Below, one piece after another: positions 1 through 7,482 of a stretch of 64,000 nucleotides of DNA. Made by a program: the position numbers and the translations under genes. Every line of letters starts with the position of its first letter. Positions within the stretch are counted from its first letter, which is position 1. The DNA is from Arthrobacter sp. Y81 (GTDB taxonomy: Bacteria; Actinomycetota; Actinomycetes; Actinomycetales; Micrococcaceae), in NCBI RefSeq assembly GCF_002929335.1, contig NZ_PJIL01000019.1, positions 23,471-87,470 on the forward strand. Reading direction: 5' to 3'. A model generated the notes under the pieces. It saw nothing but the letters and a program-made list of their open reading frames with translations, was not told where the DNA came from and did no database searches.

Positions 1-2
1 CC

Positions 3-395
3 TTTATGGAGCAGGCGCCGGTTTTTGAGAAGATGCTGGTGGACTCCGGAATCCACCTGAACAAGTTCTGGTTCTCGGTGACCCGCCACGAGCAGCGCAC
101 CCGCTTTGCAATCCGCCAGATCGATCCGGTGCGGCGCTGGAAGCTTTCGCCCGTGGACCTGGCCTCCCTGGACCGGTGGGAGGCCTACACGGAAGCCAAG
201 GAAGAGACGTTCCTGCGCACCGATACTGACCACGCGCCGTGGATCACCATCAAGTCCAACGACAAAAAACGCGGACGCATCAACGCCATCCGTTTCTTCC
301 TCAACCAATTCGACTATGACGATAAGAACACCTCGGTCGTTCATGACGCTGATCCGCTCATCGTGCGCCGCGGCCGCGAAGCCGTCGGAGACTGA
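3..395 (+). CDS. ppk2: Polyphosphate kinase 2, C-terminal part (cut by window edge)
   Basis: This is the last 130 codons of a class I PPK2, which transfers phosphate between polyphosphate and nucleotides in the cytoplasm. The reading frame is open to the window edge, so the start lies outside. Visible family features are the QAPVFEKMLVDSGI helix, KFWFSV, the RWKLSPVDLASLDRW segment and the terminal FDYDDKNTSV region. It is clearly homologous to, but diverged from, the two broken copies at 12568-13458 and 26879-27771. Nothing visible in it is broken, so it may be the working copy of the region; the Walker motifs lie outside the window. Confidence 0.9.
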   Translation, partial: FMEQAPVFEKMLVDSGIHLNKFWFSVTRHEQRTRFAIRQIDPVRRWKLSPVDLASLDRWEAYTEAKEETFLRTDTDHAPWITIKSNDKKRGRINAIRFFLNQFDYDDKNTSVVHDADPLIVRRGREAVGD

Positions 396-447
396 ACCCG
401 ATCCGACCAGGTGGAGTTGAACCCTTCCGGCGTAGGCTTCTGGGGCG

Positions 448-666
448 TCAGAGTTCCGCGGATTCGGCGGCGAACTCGCGTTTGAGTCTGTTCTTGGCTC
501 CGTGTTCGACGAGAGTCGGGATGTAGGTCCGTATCCTGCTGGCGTCCAGTGACTCGTATTCCTCCGCGACGACCCGGACTACGAGGGAGCGGGGCGCGTC
601 GGGGTAGCGTGCAGCGAGCCGGTCAGTGACTTTGGCGATGGTGTCGTGCTTTTCCGTGTCGTCCAT
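448..666 (-). CDS. Small protein with three-helix-bundle dimerisation-type domain
   Basis: A 72-residue protein. The pattern of an Asp/Glu-rich start, LAARYPDAPRSLVVRVVAEEY and a basic C-terminus resembles the three-helix-bundle (DUF3562-like) proteins common in Arthrobacter. I chose the ATG at 666 because conserved sequence begins at MDDTEKHD. Open frame continues upstream to 951, but that part overlaps the neighbouring gene region and looks non-coding. No obvious ribosome binding site precedes this start. Function unknown; the family is usually found beside stress genes. Confidence 0.55.
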   Translation of the reverse strand: MDDTEKHDTIAKVTDRLAARYPDAPRSLVVRVVAEEYESLDASRIRTYIPTLVEHGAKNRLKREFAAESAEL

Positions 667-825
667 CAAAACAGTTTGATGCCCGGAACCGGAGGCGTCC
701 ATCAGCTTCCTTAGGGTTTTCGCGGCTCCGTGCGCGGGGCACGAAGAAATCATGCGGCGGAAACTTTCGGGCAACCTTGGACGTGCACTCTGTGAGAGCG
801 GAACGCTTCGGAAGGGATGCGACTC

Positions 826-1080
826 ATGACCATGGGTGAAGAGACTGTTGTTGGTACGTGCCATGAACTCGCTGCCGGGGATTTCATCGTCGCCCGGTAC
901 AAGGGTGCCCTCGTTCACCGAGGACGGGTGACCGAGCGGGTCCCCGAGCACGGCCTGTTCTGGATCCTGGACGAGTTGGCCGGCGGCCGGCGTTTGCTGG
1001 ACATGGCCGATCTGGAGATCGGCCGTGTACGCAGTGACGTCACCGCACAGGATCCGGGAGCGGAACCGGCCGCCGCCTGA
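826..1080 (+). CDS. Small hypothetical protein, paralogue of 3424-3714
   Basis: An 84-residue soluble protein of unknown function. GAAGGG at 811-816 fits the ATG at 826 (9-base spacing) better than the upstream in-frame ATG at 817, which abuts it. Residues LVHRGRV, LFWILDE and GGRRLLD are shared with the protein at 3424-3714 (LVHRGSV, LFWIRDP, GDRRLLD), so the two are paralogues of a small beta-rich family. No signal peptide or membrane segment. Both copies sit among small stress-type genes. Confidence 0.7.
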   Translation: MTMGEETVVGTCHELAAGDFIVARYKGALVHRGRVTERVPEHGLFWILDELAGGRRLLDMADLEIGRVRSDVTAQDPGAEPAAA

Positions 1081-1171
1081 GTCAAACCACCACGGTGACC
1101 CGTTGTGTCAGCCAGGGCGCTGACGGAATCGACTGCGGGGATGCGCCGGACCTCCGGCGCAGGCGGTGCCC

Positions 1172-1803
1172 CTAGACCAGAACCGCCGGGATGTCCCCGA
1201 CGCCATCAAGGATGTGGTGGTGCGGGTGCTGTTGGAGGGCGGTCCGGTCAAGCTTCCCCGTGAGCACGCCCACGGCTGTGACGCCGGCGCGCGTGGCGGC
1301 CAGCAGGTCATTTGAGGTGTCCCCGGCGGCCAGCACTTCCCGGACGTCCTGGATTCCGGTGATTTCCATCGCGCGGTGGATCATGTACGGCGCGGGCCTC
1401 CCGGCGGCAACGTCATCGGCGCAGACCACCGCGTCAAGCACGATGCCGCCTGGCGCGCCGCCGGTGGTGCCGGAACCGCCGCCCGTGCTGCCGCCGTCGT
1501 GCGCTATGGTCCATCCCAGCCCCGCCAGTAGCGGCTCCGCGACATCGCGGGAGAACCCGGTGGTGAGCGCGACCTTGACCCCGCGGCCCTGCAGTTCGCG
1601 GATGGCGTCTTCGACCCCGGGCAATGGCTTGGGCGGGTTGGCCGCGTAGGAATCAGCCAGCAGCTTTTTGAACCGGGCGAAGGCGTTCCGGACAGTTTTC
1701 GCCGACGCGGTTCCGCCGCCGGCTTCGATCAGGGCGGTAATGGCTTCGACCTTGTCTGCGCCCATCCACGCCTGGACGCCTTCGGCGGTGGTGCCGGCGC
1801 CGG
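1172..1803 (-). pseudogene. Phosphonatase-like HAD hydrolase, 5'-truncated
   Basis: About 210 codons of a HAD hydrolase of the phosphonoacetaldehyde-hydrolase-like group remain: the cap motif VQAWMGADKVEAITALI, PLPGVEDAIRELQGRGVKVALTTGF (motif II), and a GDTSNDLLAATRAGV motif IV near the C-terminus. The N-terminal motif I with the nucleophilic Asp is missing. At about 1800 the frame runs straight into the antisense of a phnE fragment, so the front of the gene was lost in a deletion that joined two opposing genes. A Gly/Ser/Thr-rich stretch in the middle is unusual. It should be catalytically dead. Confidence 0.75.
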
Positions 1804-2436
1804 TTTCCCGCCGGACCTGGACTGGGAACAGACCGTCCAACCCGGGCTCGAAGCCACCCTGGTCACGCTGTGGATCGGGCTGCTGGGAACCACGCTCTCG
1901 GTGCCCTTCGCCCTGTTGCTGGCCGTGCTGGCCGCCAACACCACCACCCCGCACCGGCTGGTCTACTAGGCGGCACGCTCCGTGCTGTCCTTCTTCCGGG
2001 CGGTTCCGGACATCGTCTTCGCGCTGATCTTCGTCACGGCCGTAGGCCTGGGCCCCTTTGCCGGCGTGCTGGCTCTGATCTGCCACAACACGGGCGTCAT
2101 GGGGAAGCTGTGGGCGGAGTCCATGGAGGAGATCGACGCCGGCCCGCAGGAAGCGCTTCGCACCGCCGGAGCCAGCCGGATCCAGCAGGTCGCCAACGCG
2201 ACGCTGCCCATGGTTGTTCCCCAGTTCGTGGGCCTGCTGCTGTACCGGTTCGATGTCAACGCAGGTCATCCCTGGTGCTGGGGCTCGTGGGCGCGGGCGG
2301 CATCGGCCTCCTCATCAATCAGGCCATCAAATCCTTCCGCTTCGATGCCATGCTCACCCACATTGTCATCGTGCTGGCGCTGATCATCGTGGTGGACCAG
2401 TTCTCCGCCTGGATCCGGCGCCGGCTGGCCGCGTGA
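1802..2436 (+). pseudogene. phnE: Phosphonate ABC transporter permease PhnE remnant
   Basis: The frame starting near 1802 reads DWEQTVQPGLEATLVTLWIGLLGTT and continues through the typical PhnE permease loop (EALRTAGASRIQQVANATLPMVVPQF). It is broken three times: the 5' end is missing, there is an in-frame TAG at 1967-1969 where relatives carry Gln (CAG to TAG), and one base is lost near 2260 in FDVN-RSSLVLGLVGAGGIG. The remainder ends normally (RRRLAA, stop 2434-2436). With the adjacent HAD fragment it marks a lost phosphonate uptake and degradation locus. Confidence 0.85.
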
Positions 2437-2469
2437 AATCCGGTGCCCAGGCTGAGCTGACCGTGTGGT

Positions 2470-2964
2470 TCATGAGCTCCGGTCGATGAGCTCGGCGCGT
2501 TTCGTGACGGCGCCGACGTAGTCATTCAGGGTCTGGGCGGTGTCCGGGCCGGTGTTTCCGAGGAACTTCACCAGTGGCCCGCTGACTTCTTCCTTGACCG
2601 TGAGGTGGGTGAGTCCGGCCTGTGGCGACAGCGTGAAGGTGCGGGTCCGTCTCAGCAGGCCGAGCGGCAGGCCACTGGTCCAGGTCATTACTTCGCCCGG
2701 CATTTGCTGGACGCGGATCCGGGTCCGGAGCACGCCACCGTCGGAGGCTTTTATCCGGACCGTTCCACCGTTGCGCAGTTCTCCGTCGATGGCGGTGATC
2801 CCGGATTCCCAGACGGTGAGGTTCCCGGCGTCGGTGATGACTTCCCACACCGTCGAGGCCCGTGCATTGATCAGCGCTTCCGACTCAAAATAATCCACCA
2901 GCCCAGAGTAGACAGTGAGGTTTTCGGTTGCCGCCAATGCCGGCCGGATGGTGTCAGGCTTCAC
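2470..2964 (-). CDS. SRPBCC (START-like) family protein
   Basis: A 164-residue protein of the SRPBCC/polyketide-cyclase-like fold, whose members bind lipophilic ligands in a helix-grip cavity. Visible features are FESEALINARASTVWEVITDAGN, VWESGI, the GGTVRIKA strand, and LPLGLLRRTRTFTLSP. GTG at 2964 overlaps the TGA of the upstream gene (GTGA), suggesting translational coupling; GTG at 2898 (VDYFESEALI) would match the shorter paralogues. It is one of four related sequences in the window (also 5838, 11637 and a remnant near 27930). The natural ligand is unknown. Confidence 0.75.
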   Translation of the reverse strand: MKPDTIRPALAATENLTVYSGLVDYFESEALINARASTVWEVITDAGNLTVWESGITAIDGELRNGGTVRIKASDGGVLRTRIRVQQMPGEVMTWTSGLPLGLLRRTRTFTLSPQAGLTHLTVKEEVSGPLVKFLGNTGPDTAQTLNDYVGAVTKRAELIDRSS

Positions 2965-3197
2965 CAAGAATTCGTTTCGCTACGGCCTTGGCTCTCGTGA
3001 GGGGATTCGATGGTGACTGCCATGGAGGGGATCCCGATGAGCGTCAGTGGCTGTTCGGGGGCGTCGTCCAGTTCCAGCGTGACCAGATCTTCCTGCAGGT
3101 GCGAGGACAGGACCCTGAAGCGGAAGCGCTGCAATGTGAGGGTATCGCCGGCGCGTACCGCTTCGAGCCGGGTTTCGTTGTTGTTGCTGGTTTTCAT
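2961..3197 (-). CDS. Small hypothetical protein upstream of SRPBCC gene
   Basis: A 78-residue protein starting MKTSNNNETRLEAVRAGDTLTLQ, with alternating beta-strand character (FRVLSSHLQEDLVTLELDDA) and no membrane segment. The ATG at 3197 was chosen over upstream in-frame starts because composition becomes protein-like there. Its stop overlaps the GTG start of the SRPBCC gene, so the two probably form a coupled pair. I do not recognise a family. Confidence 0.5.
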   Translation of the reverse strand: MKTSNNNETRLEAVRAGDTLTLQRFRFRVLSSHLQEDLVTLELDDAPEQPLTLIGIPSMAVTIESPHESQGRSETNSW

Positions 3198-3423
3198 CTG
3201 CTGTGGCCTGTTTCTCCGGCCCGTTCCGGTGTGTTTTCCGGGACGGGAATGACTGGAGCCGCCAACGCCTGCTTCATCACACGGCAAGGTTCAGTTCATG
3301 ATGCGGGGGCAGCGAAGTCAAGGAGGCGCGCCGCCCTAGCATTCCTTTGTGGGAATGCCTGCCGACATCAGATGGTCATCCCCTCGAAAGAAAGGGTCAA
3401 CGTGTGTCGGGCATTGTTGAGCG

Positions 3424-3714
3424 GTGACGGATTGCCTTGAACGGACGAATGCATTGGTTGAGACGGGCGAGGCCCCTCAAATCGGTTCCTGCGTTGTGCC
3501 GGCTGTGGGCCAGGAGATTGAAGCCTGGTCTGGCGGTCAACTTGTTCACCGGGGCAGCGTGGCGGACACCCCGCAGTCGGGAAATCTGTTTTGGATCAGG
3601 GATCCCCGCACTGGAGACAGGCGGTTGCTTGATACGGAGATATTCAGCATCAGGGCCGTTTCGGGACATTCGGAAGTAGCGACCGTTCAGGCGCTGGTGC
3701 TTGGCCCGGCCTGA
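3424..3714 (+). CDS. Small hypothetical protein, paralogue of 826-1080
   Basis: A 96-residue protein starting at GTG 3424, directly after an in-frame stop at 3418. It shares W-x-GGQLVHRGSV, LFWIRDP and GDRRLLD with the protein at 826-1080. A purine-rich stretch at 3385-3395 is too distant to be a normal ribosome binding site for this GTG, so the start is uncertain. Function unknown. Confidence 0.6.
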   Translation: MTDCLERTNALVETGEAPQIGSCVVPAVGQEIEAWSGGQLVHRGSVADTPQSGNLFWIRDPRTGDRRLLDTEIFSIRAVSGHSEVATVQALVLGPA

Positions 3715-3776
3715 AGCTTCGTCTGGCAGGACGTGCAGGGATCTCCTGAGCCGGCCTGGCCTCCGCGGGTCCCTCG

Positions 3777-5297
3777 TCAGTGGCGCAGCCGGATGTTGAG
3801 CGCGTTCTTTGTGGCGGCTTTGCGGTACGCAGTTTCGGTGTCGCGGGAGATGCGCTCCTCGATCTTCAGCAGCCGGGCGTAGATGCGGTCTGCATCCGGG
3901 GGCAGGTCCGGTGCGGCGGCGAGGCGTGTCAGCAGCGCCACGGCAAGGACGCTGTCCTGGTGGTCGCCCAGGATCTGCTGCAGCCGCTTGGCTGCCGTCG
4001 CCAGTTTCGCGGAGCGTTTGCCGTGGATCGAGGCGACGGATTCGGCGGCGTGCCGGAGGCGTTTGGCGTCTTTGCGCACCTGGTGCAGTGCGGTGTCGCG
4101 GTCGCGCCGCGATCTGGCCCGCTTAGCGGCTTTGCGCGCACGGTTGAGGCGTCTGGCTGTCTCGTCTACCAGCCGGGCCGTGACGCCGCGGGCGGGCTTG
4201 GCGGCGCGCGGCTTGGTGGGCGGGTCGTCGCGGAAGTTTTCGAGGTCTTTCAGGAGCCGGAAGTAGCGCCCGGAATCCAGGGCTTCGAGTGTTTTCCGAT
4301 ATCCGGTGTTGTATTTAGTGTCGAGCTCGCGTTCGATTGTCGCGCGGACCGGGCCTGTGCTGTCCTTCTCCGGCGGGTCACTAAGGTGAAGGTGGAGGCG
4401 TTCGCGCATGACCTCCGCGTCCCGAGCCTGCCCAAGGATCCCGGCCAGCCACTTCAATTCATCCGCAAGCTGCTTGACCACGGACTTGTCGAAGAGCGGG
4501 CGATACGTCGTCAGGGCTGAGCGGGCGCGTCGCGTCGCGGATCTCATCTGATGGACCGCGTCCGGGGTTTCGCGGCGTACGCCCGGGTCATGGATGAGGA
4601 ATTCGGTGATCCGGTCGTTCAGGTAGGCGGTGACGACGTCGGCTGACGGTCCCTTCTTCCTCGGCTCCCGGATGCCGGGCACGCGTTCGGGCGGCCAGGC
4701 CTCACCCAGTGCCCGTGCCAGCTTGGCGGCCTGCGCCGAGCGGACCGCGCCCGTTGTGGTGATGGTTCCTTCGGCTGCCGCGAAGAGACGGTCGGCGCCA
4801 TGAACGAGTTCGATCTCCCATTCACGCCACTGCTGCTCTGTCTGTGCCGGGTGCAGGGCTTGGGCATGCACCCGGTCGTCGGCGAAATCGGCCAGGTGCT
4901 CGCCGCCAGGCCCGTAGAGCCGGTGCGTGGTGCGCTGGGTAGTCAGCCGGGCGACGGGCACGAGGTGCTCACCCCGGGTGTAGACGTGCACGTGGTTGGC
5001 CAGCTCCTCCGGCACGGAGTCCGGTTGGCCCAGCGGGGCGTGGAGTTCCTGCCGCCGGTCATCGCCGGCGGGGAGTTTGAGGTGCCATCCGTGGTCGGCC
5101 CCTCCTGTGCGGCGGCGCAGGGTGATGCGCCGCGCGGCGAGGGCAAGGGTCGGGGTGTCGAAGTACACGGCTTCGAGATGGTCTGACACCGGCACCGCGA
5201 CGCGTTCCACACCAGGGATGTCCACTAGCTCCGGAAGCGGAGTGGAGGTCTCGGCGTCGTATTTTTGTTCCGTTTCGAGCTGGTCGTCGGATGTCAC
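3777..5297 (-). CDS. CYTH and CHAD domain-containing protein
   Basis: A 506-residue two-domain protein. Residues 1-200 form a CYTH (triphosphate tunnel metalloenzyme) domain with the E-x-E-x-K-like start LETEQKYD and paired basic strands (ARRITLRRRTGG). Residues 220-500 form a CHAD domain, an alpha-helical His/Lys/Arg-rich module with VHQMRSATRRARSAL, KDAKRLRHAAESV and LQQILGDHQD. CHAD domains are known to bind inorganic polyphosphate, so a polyphosphate-linked role is likely and fits the PPK2 genes nearby. GTG start at 5297, 5 bases after the stop of the 5303-5578 gene, implying one operon. Confidence 0.92.
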   Translation of the reverse strand: MTSDDQLETEQKYDAETSTPLPELVDIPGVERVAVPVSDHLEAVYFDTPTLALAARRITLRRRTGGADHGWHLKLPAGDDRRQELHAPLGQPDSVPEELANHVHVYTRGEHLVPVARLTTQRTTHRLYGPGGEHLADFADDRVHAQALHPAQTEQQWREWEIELVHGADRLFAAAEGTITTTGAVRSAQAAKLARALGEAWPPERVPGIREPRKKGPSADVVTAYLNDRITEFLIHDPGVRRETPDAVHQMRSATRRARSALTTYRPLFDKSVVKQLADELKWLAGILGQARDAEVMRERLHLHLSDPPEKDSTGPVRATIERELDTKYNTGYRKTLEALDSGRYFRLLKDLENFRDDPPTKPRAAKPARGVTARLVDETARRLNRARKAAKRARSRRDRDTALHQVRKDAKRLRHAAESVASIHGKRSAKLATAAKRLQQILGDHQDSVLAVALLTRLAAAPDLPPDADRIYARLLKIEERISRDTETAYRKAATKNALNIRLRH

Positions 5298-5302
5298 GGC
5301 GG

Positions 5303-5578
5303 TCAGGCGTCCGCCCCGGCGGCGCCTTCCAGCGTTGAGGGGGCAAAGAGTGCGGCAACGACGTCATCACGGAGGTAGTACTGGCGTCGTTCCAGCGGTA
5401 CCAGGCTGCCGCGCACGACGTAGTAGCCGCGGCCTTCGCCGGGGCCGCCGGCTGCGCGGTCAATGGCATCGAGCATGTCGGGGCTGAGGAGCTGCCCGGG
5501 GCCTCGTTCCTGGAGCAGGGCGTGGTCTTCGGGCTCGAGGGAGCTGATGAGCCCCTGAATGTCTGTCACTGTCCGCAT
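5303..5578 (-). CDS. Hypothetical protein co-transcribed with CYTH-CHAD gene
   Basis: A 91-residue protein starting MRTVTDIQGLISSLEPEDHA at ATG 5578. It has GGPGEGRGYYVVRG and RRQYYLRDDVVAALFAP and no membrane segment. It lies 5 bases upstream of the CYTH-CHAD gene on the same strand, so the two are likely co-expressed. No family recognised; the longer open frame upstream to 5968 looks like chance extension. Confidence 0.6.
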   Translation of the reverse strand: MRTVTDIQGLISSLEPEDHALLQERGPGQLLSPDMLDAIDRAAGGPGEGRGYYVVRGSLVPLERRQYYLRDDVVAALFAPSTLEGAAGADA

Positions 5579-5837
5579 CCTTGCCGGCACCGCTGGAACG
5601 TGCTGTGGTTCCCCCTGCGGGCGGTGCCCGGGGGTGCCTTGACCGGTTGCGTCCACAACGATTGTAGGGCTCCGGAGGCGGCAGGAACAGGCCAGGTCTC
5701 CGGGCCGGAAAGTCCGAACCGGCGGCTGCACCGGATGCCGGGTACAGGCCCCTACAGGTCCTCGAAGCCGTCGGAGTAGGTCGGTCCCCGGCATGACCGG
5801 GTTGCCGACCCGGCAGCTGCCCGTGCAGCGGATGGGA

Positions 5838-6349
5838 CTAGCGGGCGCTCCCGCGCGGTTCGGTTGGCGTCTCTGCGTCGTCCGGCGTGCCGGGGACGGG
5901 CGAGCCGGGAAAGATTCCGCCTTCGAGGTGGAAACTGAGCAGTTCGGCCCGGAATTTGACCGCATCAACGTAGCCGGTCAGGGCCGGGTGGGTGCCGCGC
6001 GCCGTTTTCCGGACCAGTCCGGTCAGCGGACCTTTGGCCGTATCCCTGACCTTCAGATGGGTGATCCCGGTGTAGTCCGCCAGCGTAAAGGTGCGTTCGA
6101 CCTGCAGCAGTCCCAGCGGAAGTCCTCCGGTCCATGTCGTGAGCTTTCCGGGGATTTGATCAACCCGGAGGCGGAAGGTTCTCTTGCCGCCGTCCCGGGT
6201 CCGGACCCGTATCCGTTCGCCGTGGCCCACCTTGCCGTTGACCTCTGTGATTCCGGAATCCCAGACCGGGTAGTTTCCGCGTCGGTGATGATGTCCCACA
6301 CCGTGCCGGATCCGGCCAGGATTAGGGTCTCCGCCTCGAACGATTTCAT
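5838..6349 (-). pseudogene. SRPBCC family protein, frameshifted
   Basis: The start MKSFEAETLILAGSGTVWDIITDA (ATG 6349) is in one frame. The continuation GNYPVWDSGITEVNGKVGHGERI and onward to 5838 is in another. Comparison with the paralogue at 11637 shows one base missing in a G-run near 6276-6279. Downstream features LPLGLLQVERTFTL and GYVDAVKFRAELLSF are intact, with a longer acidic/proline tail than in the paralogues. It may be a genuine recent pseudogene or a base-calling error. Confidence 0.8.
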
Positions 6350-6415
6350 GCTTGCAAGGTTATCCGCAGGTCCTGTGGCGCATCTTCAAAGAGCCGTTGT
6401 GGCTCATGTGATCTG

Positions 6416-6438
6416 TGTGACGTGCCCGGCATGTCACA
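6416..6438. promoter_or_regulatory. 23-base near-perfect palindrome, candidate operator
   Basis: The arms TGTGACGTGCC and GGCATGTCACA flank the centre, with a single internal mismatch pair. It lies between the start of the leftward SRPBCC gene (6349) and the rightward gene at 6553, where an operator serving either could sit. The regulator is unknown. Confidence 0.35.
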
Positions 6439-6552
6439 CCAGGGTCGGGGTCCGGGGGTCTACCGGCGGTTGTGAAGGGGCCGGGTTAACCGTTGATCCG
6501 GTGTTGGTCCGGCCGTCATCCGGACGAAAGGCGGGAGCGGGATTATGAAGCC

Positions 6553-7404
6553 ATGAAACGAACGGACCGGGATGCGGCCAGCGCGGCGCTGGCCTGCGAC
6601 GTCTGCGGGCAGTTGCCCCATCCGCATAAGGTGCGCCTCACCCTTGCGAACGTCGCTGTGATGCTGCCCGTGGAGCTGTTGGTGCACGCCGCGGTGGTGA
6701 ACACCGAAATGCCCTATTTTCAGAAGGTGCTGGTGTTAACCCTGACGGCGACGGTTCTGGTGATCTGGGTGGCCGAGCCGTCCGTCAGGCGTGCGTTGCG
6801 GGACTGGCTGCACGCGCCGGCTCTGCGCCACCAGCGGCGGCTGCACACGTCAGCCACACTCTGGCGGGTCCGGACCCTTGTGGATGACCACGCGTCGGCG
6901 CAGGGAAAATTGGCCCGCAGCCTGGCCGGAAGCAAGACCGATGTGCTCGGTCTGCAGCTCCACCCGGTCCCCGGCGGGGTCCTGACGGAGCTCCTTATCT
7001 CTGCACCGGAATACGTGACACAGCTTGATCTGCTCGGCGCCGCGGAGGCCGGCGGGGGCCGAAGTGCCACGGCCTGGCCAACCACTGCGCTGGCCCTGGC
7101 CGACGGACAGACGAAAGCCCTGAGCCTTGCTCTGCGGGTGGCGGGGAATCCGGACGAACTGCAGCTTGCCGTCGCTGACCTCCTCGGGGCAGAACTGGTG
7201 CCGGACCCGCCCGGTGCGCACTTGCATCACCCGAAGGGTCTGCTGCTGAAGATACCGTCGCCTCGGCTGGGGCCCTTGTTTTTCGCCCGCCCGCAGGCGC
7301 CCTTCACCCCTGCAGAGTCCGCACGGGCACATCGTTTGGCCGAACTGGCCGAGCTGACCGAACTGTCCAGGGGACGCCCGGTTCCCCATGCCGGCCTCGA
7401 CTAG
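6553..7404 (+). CDS. Membrane protein with ACT-like region, upstream of NRPS-like gene
   Basis: A 283-residue protein starting at ATG 6553. Residues about 25-75 contain two hydrophobic helices (LTLANVAVMLPVELLVHAAV; VLVLTLTATVLVIWVAEP). Residues about 110-165 resemble an ACT ligand-binding domain (KTDVLGLQLHPVPGGVLTELLISAP). A CxxC pair (CDVCGQ) precedes the helices. It lies 78 bases upstream of the giant synthetase gene in the same direction, so it may sense an amino acid or assist the synthetase at the membrane. The ACT assignment is by pattern only. Confidence 0.6.
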   Translation: MKRTDRDAASAALACDVCGQLPHPHKVRLTLANVAVMLPVELLVHAAVVNTEMPYFQKVLVLTLTATVLVIWVAEPSVRRALRDWLHAPALRHQRRLHTSATLWRVRTLVDDHASAQGKLARSLAGSKTDVLGLQLHPVPGGVLTELLISAPEYVTQLDLLGAAEAGGGRSATAWPTTALALADGQTKALSLALRVAGNPDELQLAVADLLGAELVPDPPGAHLHHPKGLLLKIPSPRLGPLFFARPQAPFTPAESARAHRLAELAELTELSRGRPVPHAGLD

Positions 7405-7482
7405 CTGCGACGGTGTCGGAGCACGAAGGGCGGGCTCTCCCGGGTGCCGTGCCTCCCTGGCGATCCGGATCGGAGAAGTACT

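Noticed and set aside
1804..2269. Upstream extension of the HAD frame as one 365-codon gene
   Set aside because: Beyond about 1800 it is antisense to the phnE fragment and no longer resembles a HAD protein.
5969..6548. Rightward frame of 251 codons over 5793-6548
   Set aside because: Antisense to the SRPBCC pseudogene, with no protein-like features of its own.
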